DNA from: Bacteroidota bacterium
GTDB taxonomy: Bacteria; Bacteroidota; Bacteroidia; Palsa-965
Assembly: GCA_020402865.1 (NCBI GenBank)
Contig: JADBYT010000024.1
Span: forward strand, 1-64,000
DNA: 64,000 nucleotides
Direction: 5' to 3'
Of this stretch, positions 50,653 to 59,720 are shown piece after piece; the first letter of the stretch is position 1, and the number at the start of each line of letters is the position of its first letter. The position numbers were made by a program, and so were the translations under genes. The notes beneath the pieces are model-generated. The model was not told where the DNA came from, did not search any database, and saw nothing but the letters and a program-made list of their open reading frames with translations.

Positions 50653-51609
50653 ATGGGAATTTTTAACTTCTTCAGTAAAGAGAAAAAAGAGAACCTTGAC
50701 CAGGGTTTATCCAAAACCAAGGAAACCTTTTTCTCTAAAATTGCCCGCGCCGTGGTGGGCAAATCAACCGTTGATGCCGAAGTTCTCGACAACCTGGAAG
50801 AGGTGTTGATTACTTCGGATGTGGGTGTGGAAACCACGCTCAAAATCATCAAGCGCATTGAAGAACGTGTATCGCGCGATAAGTATGTTAATACTTCGGA
50901 GCTGGATACGATTTTGCGCGATGAAATAGCTGCGTTGCTGGCCGAAAACAACACCGAAGACCTGCGCGAGTTTGCCGTGCCAGAAGGCAAAAAGCCGTAT
51001 GTAATTATGGTTGTTGGCGTAAACGGCGTAGGAAAAACCACCACCATTGGCAAGCTGGCCAATGCCTTCAAGCAAAGCGGCAAAAGTGTAATGCTTGGCG
51101 CAGCCGATACCTTTCGTGCGGCGGCAGTAGATCAGCTTACCATCTGGTCGCAGCGGGTAGATGTGCCCATTGTGTCGCAGGGCATGGGAGCTGACCCGGC
51201 TTCGGTGGCTTTTGATACGCTCAACTCGGCCGTGGCACGCAATGCCGATGTGGTAATTATTGACACGGCCGGCCGTTTGCACAACAAGATCAACCTGATG
51301 AACGAGTTGAGCAAAATCAAAAAGGTGATGCAAAAAGTAGTGCCGGATGCGCCACACGAAGTGTTGCTGGTGCTCGACGGCTCAACCGGGCAAAATGCCA
51401 TTGAGCAGTGCAAGCAATTTACTGCCGCCACTGATGTAACTGCACTTGCCGTAACCAAACTCGATGGTACAGCCAAAGGCGGCGTGGTAATTGGTATCTC
51501 CGATCAGTTCAAAATTCCGGTAAAATATATTGGAGTAGGTGAGAAGATCGGGGATTTGCAGGTATTCAATAAAGGTGAGTTTGTAGATTCCCTTTTTAAA
51601 AGAAACTGA
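50653..51609 (+). CDS. ftsY: signal recognition particle receptor FtsY
   Basis: The SRP receptor GTPase that docks ribosome-nascent chain complexes to the inner membrane. The frame opens at 50629, but MGIFNFFSKEKKENLDQ at 50653 is the family-like start. The 318-aa protein has the NG domain: VEVLITSDVGVETTLK-type N-domain helices, G1 GVNGVGKTTTIGKLA near residue 127, DTFRAAAVDQLTIW near 155, DTAGRLHNKINLMNEL near 207, and TKLDGTAKGGVVIGI near 272. The N-terminal acidic A domain is very short, as usual in this phylum. Confidence 0.96.
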   Translation: MGIFNFFSKEKKENLDQGLSKTKETFFSKIARAVVGKSTVDAEVLDNLEEVLITSDVGVETTLKIIKRIEERVSRDKYVNTSELDTILRDEIAALLAENNTEDLREFAVPEGKKPYVIMVVGVNGVGKTTTIGKLANAFKQSGKSVMLGAADTFRAAAVDQLTIWSQRVDVPIVSQGMGADPASVAFDTLNSAVARNADVVIIDTAGRLHNKINLMNELSKIKKVMQKVVPDAPHEVLLVLDGSTGQNAIEQCKQFTAATDVTALAVTKLDGTAKGGVVIGISDQFKIPVKYIGVGEKIGDLQVFNKGEFVDSLFKRN

Positions 51610-51618
51610 TAACAGAGC

Positions 51619-51737
51619 GAGAAAGAGAAAGAGAGCGGTTGCCGTAGTTTATTACGCCCCGCTCTCTTTCTCTTTCTCTTTCTCTTTCTCTTTCTCTTTC
51701 TCTTTCTCTTTCTCTTTCCCGCTCCCGCTCCCGCTCT
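51619..51737. repeat. hexanucleotide microsatellite with 20-bp hairpin
   Basis: CTCTTT-type hexamers run for about nine copies (roughly 51663-51718) and are followed by three CCCGCT units to 51737. An upstream reverse complement at 51619-51638 pairs perfectly for 20 bp with 51659-51678, so the tract can fold into a terminator-like stem between ftsY and the convergent YbjQ gene. The copy number is likely variable. Confidence 0.9.
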
Positions 51738-51739
51738 GT

Positions 51740-52057
51740 TTAATTGGTAATTACAGCTGTGCCTGTTGCACTAACCATAAGCATTGACCCATTGCCAACA
51801 GTTTCATAGTCGAGGTCAACGCCGATGATTGCATTTGCGCCCATTTGCTTTGCCATTTGGGTCATTTCCTCAAGAGCAATATTTTTGGCATCACGCAAAC
51901 TTTTTTCATACATACCTGCGCGGCCGCCCACAATATCGGTAATTCCGGCAAAGAAATCCTTTACAATATTTGCACCAATAATGGCTTCGCCCGAAACAAG
52001 TCCGATGTAACGGGTGATTTGTTTTCCTTCAAGTGTACTGGTTGTTGTAATAAGCAT
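51740..52057 (-). CDS. YbjQ family protein (UPF0145)
   Basis: A 105-aa protein matching the YbjQ/heavy-metal-binding family: [20 protein letters not shown] at the start, [20 protein letters not shown] near residue 24, [20 protein letters not shown] near 44, and [20 protein letters not shown] near 74. The family forms pentameric beta-barrel-like assemblies with unknown function. The stop codon abuts the end of the microsatellite, so changes in repeat number would alter its 3' untranslated region. Confidence 0.93.
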   Translation of the reverse strand: MLITTTSTLEGKQITRYIGLVSGEAIIGANIVKDFFAGITDIVGGRAGMYEKSLRDAKNIALEEMTQMAKQMGANAIIGVDLDYETVGNGSMLMVSATGTAVITN

Positions 52058-52208
52058 GGGATATCGTTTTTATTTAAGGTAAAGATAGAGAAGCAGAAGT
52101 TCTGCAGATTTAAAAAAGATGTTAATTGTGATCTCGGGATTTTTTAAACAGATCTGCTCAGGCTGCCTTCGATTGATTAATTTTCATTTCCCAAACAAGC
52201 ATACCCCA

Positions 52209-53012
52209 ATGGATAATGAACATCAGTTAGAACTCGAAAAATTCAATTTCGAGAAGGAAAAAACCAACCGCGATTTTAAACTGCGCGAACGGGAACTGGC
52301 ACTCCAGGAGCAAAGCCAGAGCAACAACGGTTTTAAGAAGCTGTTTACCAATCCGATTTTGCTGGCGGCTATAACGGCTGTGCTGGGCCTTTCGGTGGAT
52401 ATGATTCTTAAAAACCAGGAGCATAGCCTTACGCTGGCCGAAAACAAACGAAAGCAACAATCGGAATTACTGATGAAGGCGCTCGACGGAAGCGATATTA
52501 CGGTAATTGCCATGAAGCTTTCGCTGCTGGATAGTTTGAATTTCATTGATCTTACGCATGAGCAGCAGCAGGCTGTAATTTCAGCTTATGCGCAAAAAGC
52601 CGGCGTACAGCCCGATTACGAGGTGCTGATTAACGAGACCAATTCAGACAGTACGCGCCGTGCTGATTCGGTGATTGTACCGGAAACGTCGGTTAATCAG
52701 CCGTCAGTAAAGCCCAAGCCGCCAATAATAGCAGAGGTGAAGCCGCTTACGGCGCCGGGCTACACCATTCTCATTGGCACCGATGTGTTGCAAAACGAGG
52801 CGATTGCAGAACTTGAGCTGGCCCGGAAAATGTATCCTGATGCGCGGCAGTATCAGAACGGAAAGTTTACGCTCACTGTGGTGGGCAATTTCGCCACCCG
52901 CGACCAGGCAGAAGCCGAACTGGAAAAAGTGCGCATATCGCTGCATCGCCCCGGCGCCTATGTGATACGCAACCTTCAAAAACGCACCATCCCCGGCGCC
53001 GAAACCCGCTAA
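52209..53012 (+). CDS. coiled-coil membrane protein with SPOR-like C-terminus
   Basis: A 267-aa protein. The ATG at 52209 (MDNEHQLELEKFNFEKEKTN) is preferred to 52119. Residues 1-40 form a charged coiled coil. One transmembrane segment lies near 48-64 (NPILLAAITAVLGLSVDMIL), then a helical region and a Pro-rich linker (SVKPKPPIIAEVKPL). The last 75 residues resemble a SPOR domain: GYTILIGTDVLQNEAIAELE and GKFTLTVVGNFATRDQAEAE. SPOR domains bind denuded peptidoglycan at division sites. Here the linker would place it in the periplasm; this is inference. Confidence 0.75.
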   Translation: MDNEHQLELEKFNFEKEKTNRDFKLRERELALQEQSQSNNGFKKLFTNPILLAAITAVLGLSVDMILKNQEHSLTLAENKRKQQSELLMKALDGSDITVIAMKLSLLDSLNFIDLTHEQQQAVISAYAQKAGVQPDYEVLINETNSDSTRRADSVIVPETSVNQPSVKPKPPIIAEVKPLTAPGYTILIGTDVLQNEAIAELELARKMYPDARQYQNGKFTLTVVGNFATRDQAEAELEKVRISLHRPGAYVIRNLQKRTIPGAETR

Positions 53013-53030
53013 TCAAACCCTCGTTTTGCG

Positions 53031-53038
53031 TACCTTTG
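53031..53038 (+). promoter_or_regulatory. -7 box of rimO
   Basis: TACCTTTG, 7 nt before the ATG at 53046. A nearly leaderless start. Confidence 0.55.
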
Positions 53039-53045
53039 CACCCGC

Positions 53046-54359
53046 ATGAAAACCAAGACGCTTCGCAAGAATAAGGTCAACGTGGTGACGTTGGGCTGCT
53101 CAAAAAATATTTTCGACTCCGAAGTACTCATGGGCCAGCTGCGCGCCAATGAGTATGAAGTAGAGCACGAAAGTCAGAAAGGTGATGCAGCCATTGTGAT
53201 TATCAATACCTGCGGGTTCATTGAAAACGCCAAGCAGGAAAGTATTGATACCATTCTCCAGTTTGTGGATGCAAAGGATCAGGGCCTGGTGGAGAAAGTG
53301 TATGTAACCGGCTGCCTGAGCGAACGCTACAAGCCCGATCTGGAAAAGGAAATTCCCGAAGTGGATGCCTGGTTCGGCACGCGCGATCTGCCGCGTTTGC
53401 TTAAAACACTCAAGGCCGACTATAAGCACGAACTTGTCGGCGAACGCATCCTCACCACACCGCAGCATTTTGCCTATCTTAAAATTTCGGAAGGCTGCGA
53501 CCGGCCCTGCTCGTTTTGCGCCATTCCGCTCATGCGCGGCAAACACATTTCCACACCCATTGAACAGCTGGTGAAACAGGCCGGAACACTGGCCAAAAAC
53601 GGCACGCAGGAACTCATTCTCATTGCGCAGGATTCAACTTACTACGGACTCGATTTGTACGGCAAGCGCAACCTTGCCGAACTCATGCAGCATCTTGCTG
53701 CGGTTGACGGTATGCGCTGGATTCGCCTGCACTATGCTTTCCCCAGCGGCTTTCCTGAAGATGTGCTCGACCTGATGCGCGATACCCCCAACATTTGCAA
53801 TTACCTCGATATGCCGCTGCAACACATCAGCGATAATATGCTCAAAAGCATGCGCCGCGGCACTACCAAGCAAAAAACAATCGACCTCGTAAATAAAATC
53901 CGCGATAAGGTGCCCGGCATTACATTGCGCACCACACTTATCACCGGCTATCCCGGTGAAACCGAGCAGGATCACGAAGAAATGCTGCGCTGGGTGGAAG
54001 ATACCCGTTTCGACAGGCTGGGTGTGTTTACCTATTCGCACGAAGAAAATACACACGCCCACACGCTCGAAGACAATGTGCCTGCCGAAGTGAAGCAGGC
54101 CCGCGCCGAGGCTGTGATGGAAGTGCAAAGCGGAATTTCCTACGACCTCAACCAGCAGCGCGTGGGCAAAACATTCGATGTGCTCATCGACCGCAAGGAA
54201 GGCGACTATTTCATCGGCCGTACCGAAGCCGATTCGCCGGAGGTGGATAACGAAGTGCTGGTACCGGCAAAAGATAATTACCTGCGCATCGGTCACTTTG
54301 CAAAAGTGCAGATTGAAAAAGCCGAGGAGTTTGATTTGTATGGTAAAGTGGTTGAATAA
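53046..54359 (+). CDS. rimO: ribosomal protein S12 methylthiotransferase RimO
   Basis: A radical SAM enzyme that adds a methylthio group to an aspartate of ribosomal protein S12. The 437-aa protein has the three domains: UPF0004 N-terminal (NVVTLGCSKNIFDSEVLMGQ, with Cys for the second cluster, and TCGFIENAKQESIDTIL), the radical SAM core (ISEGCDRPCSFCAIPLMRG near residue 149, CxxxCxxC), and a C-terminal TRAM domain (residues about 370-437). The family segment YPGETEQDHEEMLRWVEDTR is present. It matches RimO rather than MiaB in its TLGCSKN start. Confidence 0.95.
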   Translation: MKTKTLRKNKVNVVTLGCSKNIFDSEVLMGQLRANEYEVEHESQKGDAAIVIINTCGFIENAKQESIDTILQFVDAKDQGLVEKVYVTGCLSERYKPDLEKEIPEVDAWFGTRDLPRLLKTLKADYKHELVGERILTTPQHFAYLKISEGCDRPCSFCAIPLMRGKHISTPIEQLVKQAGTLAKNGTQELILIAQDSTYYGLDLYGKRNLAELMQHLAAVDGMRWIRLHYAFPSGFPEDVLDLMRDTPNICNYLDMPLQHISDNMLKSMRRGTTKQKTIDLVNKIRDKVPGITLRTTLITGYPGETEQDHEEMLRWVEDTRFDRLGVFTYSHEENTHAHTLEDNVPAEVKQARAEAVMEVQSGISYDLNQQRVGKTFDVLIDRKEGDYFIGRTEADSPEVDNEVLVPAKDNYLRIGHFAKVQIEKAEEFDLYGKVVE

Positions 54360-54434
54360 CACCGCTTTTCCGTTGCACAGTCCGCTCATCAGCAGATACA
54401 TTTTCCAATTTCTGTCAATTCCTACTTTTACAAT

Positions 54435-56597
54435 ATGAACCTTACCGCATCTCTCAAACGCATTGTTGCCAGCGCGCTGCTGGTGCTGTTTCTGCTTCCG
54501 CTCCGTGCCGACGAAGGCATGTGGCTTCCGCTGTTGCTGGAACAGATGAATATTACCGATATGAAAGCCCGTGGCTTCAAGCTCAGTGCAGCTGATATCT
54601 ACAGCATAAACAGCACCAGCATGAAAGATGCCGTGGTGCAGTTTGGCGGTGGCTGCACCGGCGAAATTATTTCGGGCGAAGGATTGCTGCTTACCAACCA
54701 CCATTGCGGCTACGGACAAATTCAGTACCACAGCTCGGTGGAGAAAGATTACCTCACCAACGGCTTCTGGGCAATGAACCGGGGCGAGGAATTGCCTTGT
54801 CCGGGGCTTACCGCCATGTTCATCATTCGAATGGAAGAAGTAACTGCGCAGGTACTCAACGGCGTAAACGATAATATGCCGGAGGCCAAGCGCATGGAAG
54901 TAATTCAGGCCAACATCAAGCGCATTGAAAAAGAAAATACCAAAGACGGCTACGAAGCGATGGTGCGCAGCTTTTTCTACGGCAATGTGTTTTACATGTT
55001 CATTACCGAAACCTTCCGCGATGTGCGTATGGTTGGCGCTCCGCCTACATCTATTGGTAATTTTGGCGGTGATACTGATAACTGGATGTGGCCCCGTCAT
55101 ACCGGCGACTTTTCCCTCTTCCGCATTTATGCCGGCAAAGACAACCGCCCCGCCGAGTACTCAAAAGATAATGTGCCGTTTAAGCCGCGTAAGTTTTTCA
55201 ATATTTCCATGCGCGGTGCCCAGGAAAACGATTTTACGCTCGTGTATGGTTTTCCCGGCCGTACACAGGAATACATCTCATCGTATGCTGTAAGTATGAT
55301 CGGCGATGTATCTGATCCGCTGAAAGTGGATCTGCGCACACAGCGTCTCAACATCATTCGTGCCGGTATGCGCAGCAGCGATGTGGTGCGTATTCAGTAT
55401 GCCGCCAAGTACAACAGCATTGCCAATGCCTGGAAAAAATGGCAGGGTGAAATGAAAGGCCTGCGCGATAACAAAGCCGTGGAGAAAAAACAGAAATACG
55501 AAGCCGAATTTACACGCCGCGTAGAAGCTGATGCCGCGCTGAAACCAAAATATGGAAATGTGCTTGCCGAACTTGCAACACAGCACGAAGGATTGAAGCC
55601 GTGGCAAATTGCATTCGATTATTTCACAGAAGGTATCCTTCAGGTAGAAGCACTTCGCCTCGCATGGAGTTATAAAAAATTAGTTGACCTGAGCAAAGCT
55701 GCATCGCCTGATCAGACCGAGATAAATAAAGCACTCGATGCATTGAAAAAGAATGTGGGGCCGTTCTTCAAAAATTTCAATGCTTCGGTTGATATGAAGC
55801 AGGCTGTCGTGCTGTTCACTGCCACCGACAAGGGCATGGATCCTGATAAGCGTACGCCTCAATGGAACAGCCGAAACAAAAACTTTGGCAGCTACTTCAA
55901 AAAACTCTACAAAAAGTCAATGTTTGCCAACGGAGCCAAGCTGGAGAAGTTTGTAAACAGCTACACGGCTGACAAATATAAAGCCATTGAAAAAGACATG
56001 GCCTATCAGCTGGCGGTAGAACTATTTACGCATTTTAACAGCAAAATAAGACCCGAGTTCGATAAGTACAACGATGAAATTGCCCGCCTCAACCGCATTT
56101 ACATGCAGGGGCAAATGGATGTATTTAAAGAACGTCGTTTTTATCCCGATGCCAATTCCACACTGCGCGTTGCATACGGAAAAGTAGAAGGTTACACCAC
56201 GCCCGAAGGCAAAACGTACAACTGGTTCACCACTCTCGACGAACTCATTGCGAAAGAAACCGATACTATTGCCGATTATAAAGTGCCGCAGAAGCTAAAG
56301 GAACTTCACGCCAAAAAAGACTATGGCCGCTATGCTGCGCGTGATGGTAAAATTCACACCTGCTTCATTGCATCCAACCACACCACCGGTGGTAACTCCG
56401 GCAGTCCGGTGCTGGATGCACAGGGAAACCTCATCGGCACCAATTTCGACCGCTGCTGGGAAGGAACCATGAGTGATATTAACTATGACATTTCGGTGTG
56501 CCGGAACATTACGCTTGATATTCGTTATACACTCTTCATCATTGATAAGTATGCCGGTGCCGGTTATCTTATTGATGAAATGGTGCTGGTGAAGTAA
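54435..56597 (+). CDS. S46 dipeptidyl-peptidase, DPP11-like
   Basis: A 720-aa exported serine exopeptidase that releases dipeptides from the N-terminus of oligopeptides. A signal peptide spans residues 1-25. The chymotrypsin-like triad can be placed: His90 in TNHHCGYG, Asp225 in RHTGDFSLF, and Ser655 in GGNSGSPVLD. Arg673, in NFDRCWEG, lies 18 residues after the Ser and matches the Arg that in DPP11 selects Asp or Glu at P1, where DPP7 has Gly. The total length equals that of the P. gingivalis enzyme. The next gene begins 1 bp later. Confidence 0.9.
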   Translation: MNLTASLKRIVASALLVLFLLPLRADEGMWLPLLLEQMNITDMKARGFKLSAADIYSINSTSMKDAVVQFGGGCTGEIISGEGLLLTNHHCGYGQIQYHSSVEKDYLTNGFWAMNRGEELPCPGLTAMFIIRMEEVTAQVLNGVNDNMPEAKRMEVIQANIKRIEKENTKDGYEAMVRSFFYGNVFYMFITETFRDVRMVGAPPTSIGNFGGDTDNWMWPRHTGDFSLFRIYAGKDNRPAEYSKDNVPFKPRKFFNISMRGAQENDFTLVYGFPGRTQEYISSYAVSMIGDVSDPLKVDLRTQRLNIIRAGMRSSDVVRIQYAAKYNSIANAWKKWQGEMKGLRDNKAVEKKQKYEAEFTRRVEADAALKPKYGNVLAELATQHEGLKPWQIAFDYFTEGILQVEALRLAWSYKKLVDLSKAASPDQTEINKALDALKKNVGPFFKNFNASVDMKQAVVLFTATDKGMDPDKRTPQWNSRNKNFGSYFKKLYKKSMFANGAKLEKFVNSYTADKYKAIEKDMAYQLAVELFTHFNSKIRPEFDKYNDEIARLNRIYMQGQMDVFKERRFYPDANSTLRVAYGKVEGYTTPEGKTYNWFTTLDELIAKETDTIADYKVPQKLKELHAKKDYGRYAARDGKIHTCFIASNHTTGGNSGSPVLDAQGNLIGTNFDRCWEGTMSDINYDISVCRNITLDIRYTLFIIDKYAGAGYLIDEMVLVK

Positions 56598-56598
56598 C

Positions 56599-57681
56599 AT
56601 GGCTAACTATTTCATTCCCAGAGGAAATTATTTCTTTACGCCATTGCTCATTTATGCAAATGTGGCAATGTGGTTGTTGATGATTATTTCAGGTGCATCG
56701 GTTTTTCATCCCGATGCACTTGAAGTAATGAACTGGGGAGGAAACCGTCCTGCACTTACGTTTGATGGTGAAGTGTGGCGCCTGTTTACGTCGATGTTTG
56801 TGCACTGGGGAGTTGTGTATCTCGCACTTACATTAATCGCGTTGTTTACGCTTTCGGGCTGGCTCGAAAGCCAGATCGGTCGCTGGCGGTTTGCGGTGAT
56901 TTATTTTTTTGCGGGCATTATTTCATCAGCCGCAGCAAGCTGGTATAACCCGCAAACCGTTGTGGTAGCGGGTGCTTCGGGGGCGTGCTTTGGTATTGCA
57001 GGAGCCATTCTTGCGGTGTGGCTGATAAAGAAAAACAGCCCGCCGCGCACTACGTCATTTCTGGCTTTCGCCACACTGTTTATTGGCTACAGTATTTACA
57101 CTGGTATAACCGACAAAGGCGACAATGCGCAAAACCTAAGCGGATTGCTTGCCGGTTTTCTTGTAGGGCTGCTTGCAGTGTATGATTTCCGTACACCGGT
57201 GCGTACCTATCGGTTTACCACGCTGGCGGCAATAGCCGGGTTAACCATTTCGGCCGTATTCTTTTTTCTTGCGGCAAAACCGGTACAGCAACGTGTGCAG
57301 GCGGAGCAGATGATGAGTGAGTTTGTTGAACTCGACCAGACAACTGCTGAAGCAGAAGACTTTTTTGAACGACAGGTAAACGAAGGCGATTCGGCCGATC
57401 CGGAGGATTTTAAGCAGAAGGTTGTGCTTCAACGAAAAAAACTGCACGAAATTGGCGGGCGGATGAAGCAACTTGATATGACCGAAGATGAAAAATATCT
57501 CGCTTCCAAACTCACTGAATACGCTTCACTCCGCGCCGAACAGGCTTCTGATTATCACCAGTATTTACTAACCGGTAAATTACATTTCCTCAAACGCTCG
57601 GCCAATCTGCGCGATCAGGCTGATGAACTGATTAACGCAATTAATACAGCTTACGAAAATCAGGCTAAGAAAGTAAAGTAG
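56599..57681 (+). CDS. rhomboid-like membrane protein, catalytic His missing
   Basis: A 360-aa membrane protein with a rhomboid fold (residues about 15-215, six transmembrane helices) and a cytoplasmic coiled C-terminal tail rich in charged residues. Helix 4 keeps the Ser motif VVAGASGACFGIAGA. The final helix, normally (D)NAAHIGGLLAG, reads DNAQNLSGLLAG, so the catalytic His is replaced by Asn. The HxxxN of the first helices is also altered (FVHWGVVYLALTL). It is probably a pseudoprotease. It lies 1 bp after the S46 peptidase gene, so the two are co-transcribed. Confidence 0.85.
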   Translation: MANYFIPRGNYFFTPLLIYANVAMWLLMIISGASVFHPDALEVMNWGGNRPALTFDGEVWRLFTSMFVHWGVVYLALTLIALFTLSGWLESQIGRWRFAVIYFFAGIISSAAASWYNPQTVVVAGASGACFGIAGAILAVWLIKKNSPPRTTSFLAFATLFIGYSIYTGITDKGDNAQNLSGLLAGFLVGLLAVYDFRTPVRTYRFTTLAAIAGLTISAVFFFLAAKPVQQRVQAEQMMSEFVELDQTTAEAEDFFERQVNEGDSADPEDFKQKVVLQRKKLHEIGGRMKQLDMTEDEKYLASKLTEYASLRAEQASDYHQYLLTGKLHFLKRSANLRDQADELINAINTAYENQAKKVK

Positions 57682-57683
57682 AA

Positions 57684-59720
57684 TTACTTTGCCTTTTTCA
57701 ATGAATCGGCATTGGCCTTGTCTGTACTTTCCACTTCAATGAGTGCTTCTTCGGGTTCACCCAAGGTTTTTTTCTGAATGCCGAAAAGCCTGTAGGCCGC
57801 CTGTTTTCCGCCATTTTCACCATCGCCGGGATTTACCATGAAGTTGCTCTGAATGGATGTGTTTTGTACACGGATAGTTACAGAAAGCCCCGATGCTGTT
57901 CGGGTTACATCCACATTTGCCACAAGTGTGGCGTCCTCATTCTGATTAATCGCACAGTTCGCTAGTGCATCCGCAAAATCTTCGCCATCGCCGCTGTCCA
58001 CATCACCACTGATGATGAGTCTGAATTCGGGTTCAAGTTCAGTGTAGGGAAGCAGTTGCGGATACGTTTGAAAGAGCTTTAAAATCCAGTCCTGTTTTTC
58101 AGCGCCGCTTGTAATCATCGCCATTGCTTCGCAGGTGCGTGCAAAAAGCAGTTTTGAATGTTCTTCCTGTATTTGCGGATCAGTAAGGACTTGGTTAAGC
58201 CATTTCAATGCTTCTTCTTCATCGCCGGTGTTAATGCACAAACGGCCAATGAAGTATTTAAAGTAAATCAATACTTCCCTGCGTTTATCAGTTTGCAAAC
58301 GTTGTTTGAAGAGTTCGATGAAAAACTCGTTTCCATAACCGTCAATAATGCTCAGTACCTCGTCGAAACCAAGAAGGTTTTCGGAGGAGAAGAGGCTGTA
58401 CACCACTTCGGCCCGTTCGGGATTGGCGGCGAGTAAACCTGCCAGCAGAAGTTTCTGCTGTTTTACTTTTGCCGAAAGCTGAAAGCAGTTGTACCAGTGT
58501 ACCGGATTGAGCCAGAAATACCATTCATCATTTTCGAAATAATATTCCTGCTGCAAACGTAAACGACAGAGGTAGTTGAACGTACCTACACAAAGCGCAT
58601 ACTGCTCACGCCCCCATGTGGTGCCAATGTGAAGTTCTTCGAAGTTGGCTGCTTTGCGGATACTTTTGGCGCTTTCCTGTGTAAGTCCTTCATAGTACTG
58701 TGCCCTCGCCAGCCCTATATTGTGCCAGCCGCATCCGGGTGTGGAACCCTGTTCGGCCAGCACGCGCGTAAGCAGTGTATCAGCAGCAAGCGGGTTTGAG
58801 CGGTACACGTCAAGAATGCCGCGCATGTAATAGTATTCGCGTGTTTGCTTTTCTGATCGGCCATCGCGGTTTTCGGCTTCCCGGTAAAATTCTTCGGCCA
58901 GTGTAAAGCGTCCGCGCATGTAACAGAAGTTGGCGTAATTATTACTGCTGTAATAGCCGGCATTCAGCAATATGTTGTAATAATAATCGGCCGAATCCAT
59001 TTGCATATCATACGTATGCAAAATGGCTTTATAGTGATACACAGAATACTGCTGCGACTGAATGATTGACGCATCATAAAGCCCAACATTTTGCGCGGCA
59101 TCGTCGGCAATTTTCAGCAGTGCCGAGTCGAGATATTTCATTGCTGCCTGATTATTTTCCTTCACTGTGTTTTTGAGAAAAGGAAATTTCATAGCGGTGT
59201 ACATGCGGTTGCGGTGATAAATCCACGCAATGGTATTGAAGCTTTCGGCCGGATATTCTAATTGCAGGTTACGCGCTTTGTAGCGATTCAATACATCAAT
59301 GGCAAGGTCAGGACGCTCGATATTCTGATAGGCACGTTCGAGAAAATCAACAATAAAACCGTAATCGCGGTGATAGGTTTGAACGCGGATATAGGTGTAA
59401 AGATCATTGGTGCGGGTGCGGAGTTCGGCATCATAATCGCGCTCAATGAGGTTAAGTGCTTTTTGCAGCGGTTCGGCAGCTAGTCTGAATCCGTTTACAT
59501 CGGTAGCTCGGTTGTAGCGGTAGCCGCCTTCATAAAGATAGCCGATGTAAAAGGTACTGTCGCGGCGGATAAAATCGCGTGCCTGGCTGTAGGTGGTGTC
59601 TTCGGTAAACGACAAATACCTGCGTTCTTCGTTTATCCGGTCGCGCACGGCATTTTGTGCGGTAAGCCGTAAGCAAACCGCAAGCACACCAAACAGCAAA
59701 GCAGCGATGCGTATTTTCAT
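57684..59720 (-). CDS. large exported TPR-like hypothetical protein
   Basis: A 678-aa protein with a signal peptide (residues 1-20) and a mostly helical body with TPR-like repeats (EALKWLNQVLTDPQIQEE, YLDSALLKIADDAAQNVGLY, SADYYYNILLNAGYYSSNNY). The C-terminal 110 residues are beta-rich with an Asn/Thr-rich segment (NEDATLVANVDVTRTASGL) and a low-complexity tail. No catalytic motif is seen. Its start codon overlaps the moxR stop at 59720, so it is the last gene of the MoxR operon. It may scaffold MoxR/transglutaminase clients; the function is unknown. Confidence 0.8.
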   Translation of the reverse strand: MKIRIAALLFGVLAVCLRLTAQNAVRDRINEERRYLSFTEDTTYSQARDFIRRDSTFYIGYLYEGGYRYNRATDVNGFRLAAEPLQKALNLIERDYDAELRTRTNDLYTYIRVQTYHRDYGFIVDFLERAYQNIERPDLAIDVLNRYKARNLQLEYPAESFNTIAWIYHRNRMYTAMKFPFLKNTVKENNQAAMKYLDSALLKIADDAAQNVGLYDASIIQSQQYSVYHYKAILHTYDMQMDSADYYYNILLNAGYYSSNNYANFCYMRGRFTLAEEFYREAENRDGRSEKQTREYYYMRGILDVYRSNPLAADTLLTRVLAEQGSTPGCGWHNIGLARAQYYEGLTQESAKSIRKAANFEELHIGTTWGREQYALCVGTFNYLCRLRLQQEYYFENDEWYFWLNPVHWYNCFQLSAKVKQQKLLLAGLLAANPERAEVVYSLFSSENLLGFDEVLSIIDGYGNEFFIELFKQRLQTDKRREVLIYFKYFIGRLCINTGDEEEALKWLNQVLTDPQIQEEHSKLLFARTCEAMAMITSGAEKQDWILKLFQTYPQLLPYTELEPEFRLIISGDVDSGDGEDFADALANCAINQNEDATLVANVDVTRTASGLSVTIRVQNTSIQSNFMVNPGDGENGGKQAAYRLFGIQKKTLGEPEEALIEVESTDKANADSLKKAK

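Noticed and set aside
53634-55100. A 488-aa minus-strand ORF across rimO and the S46 peptidase
   Set aside because: It spans two confident plus-strand genes and the gap between them. Its composition is that of a complementary reading frame, with no domains or signal.
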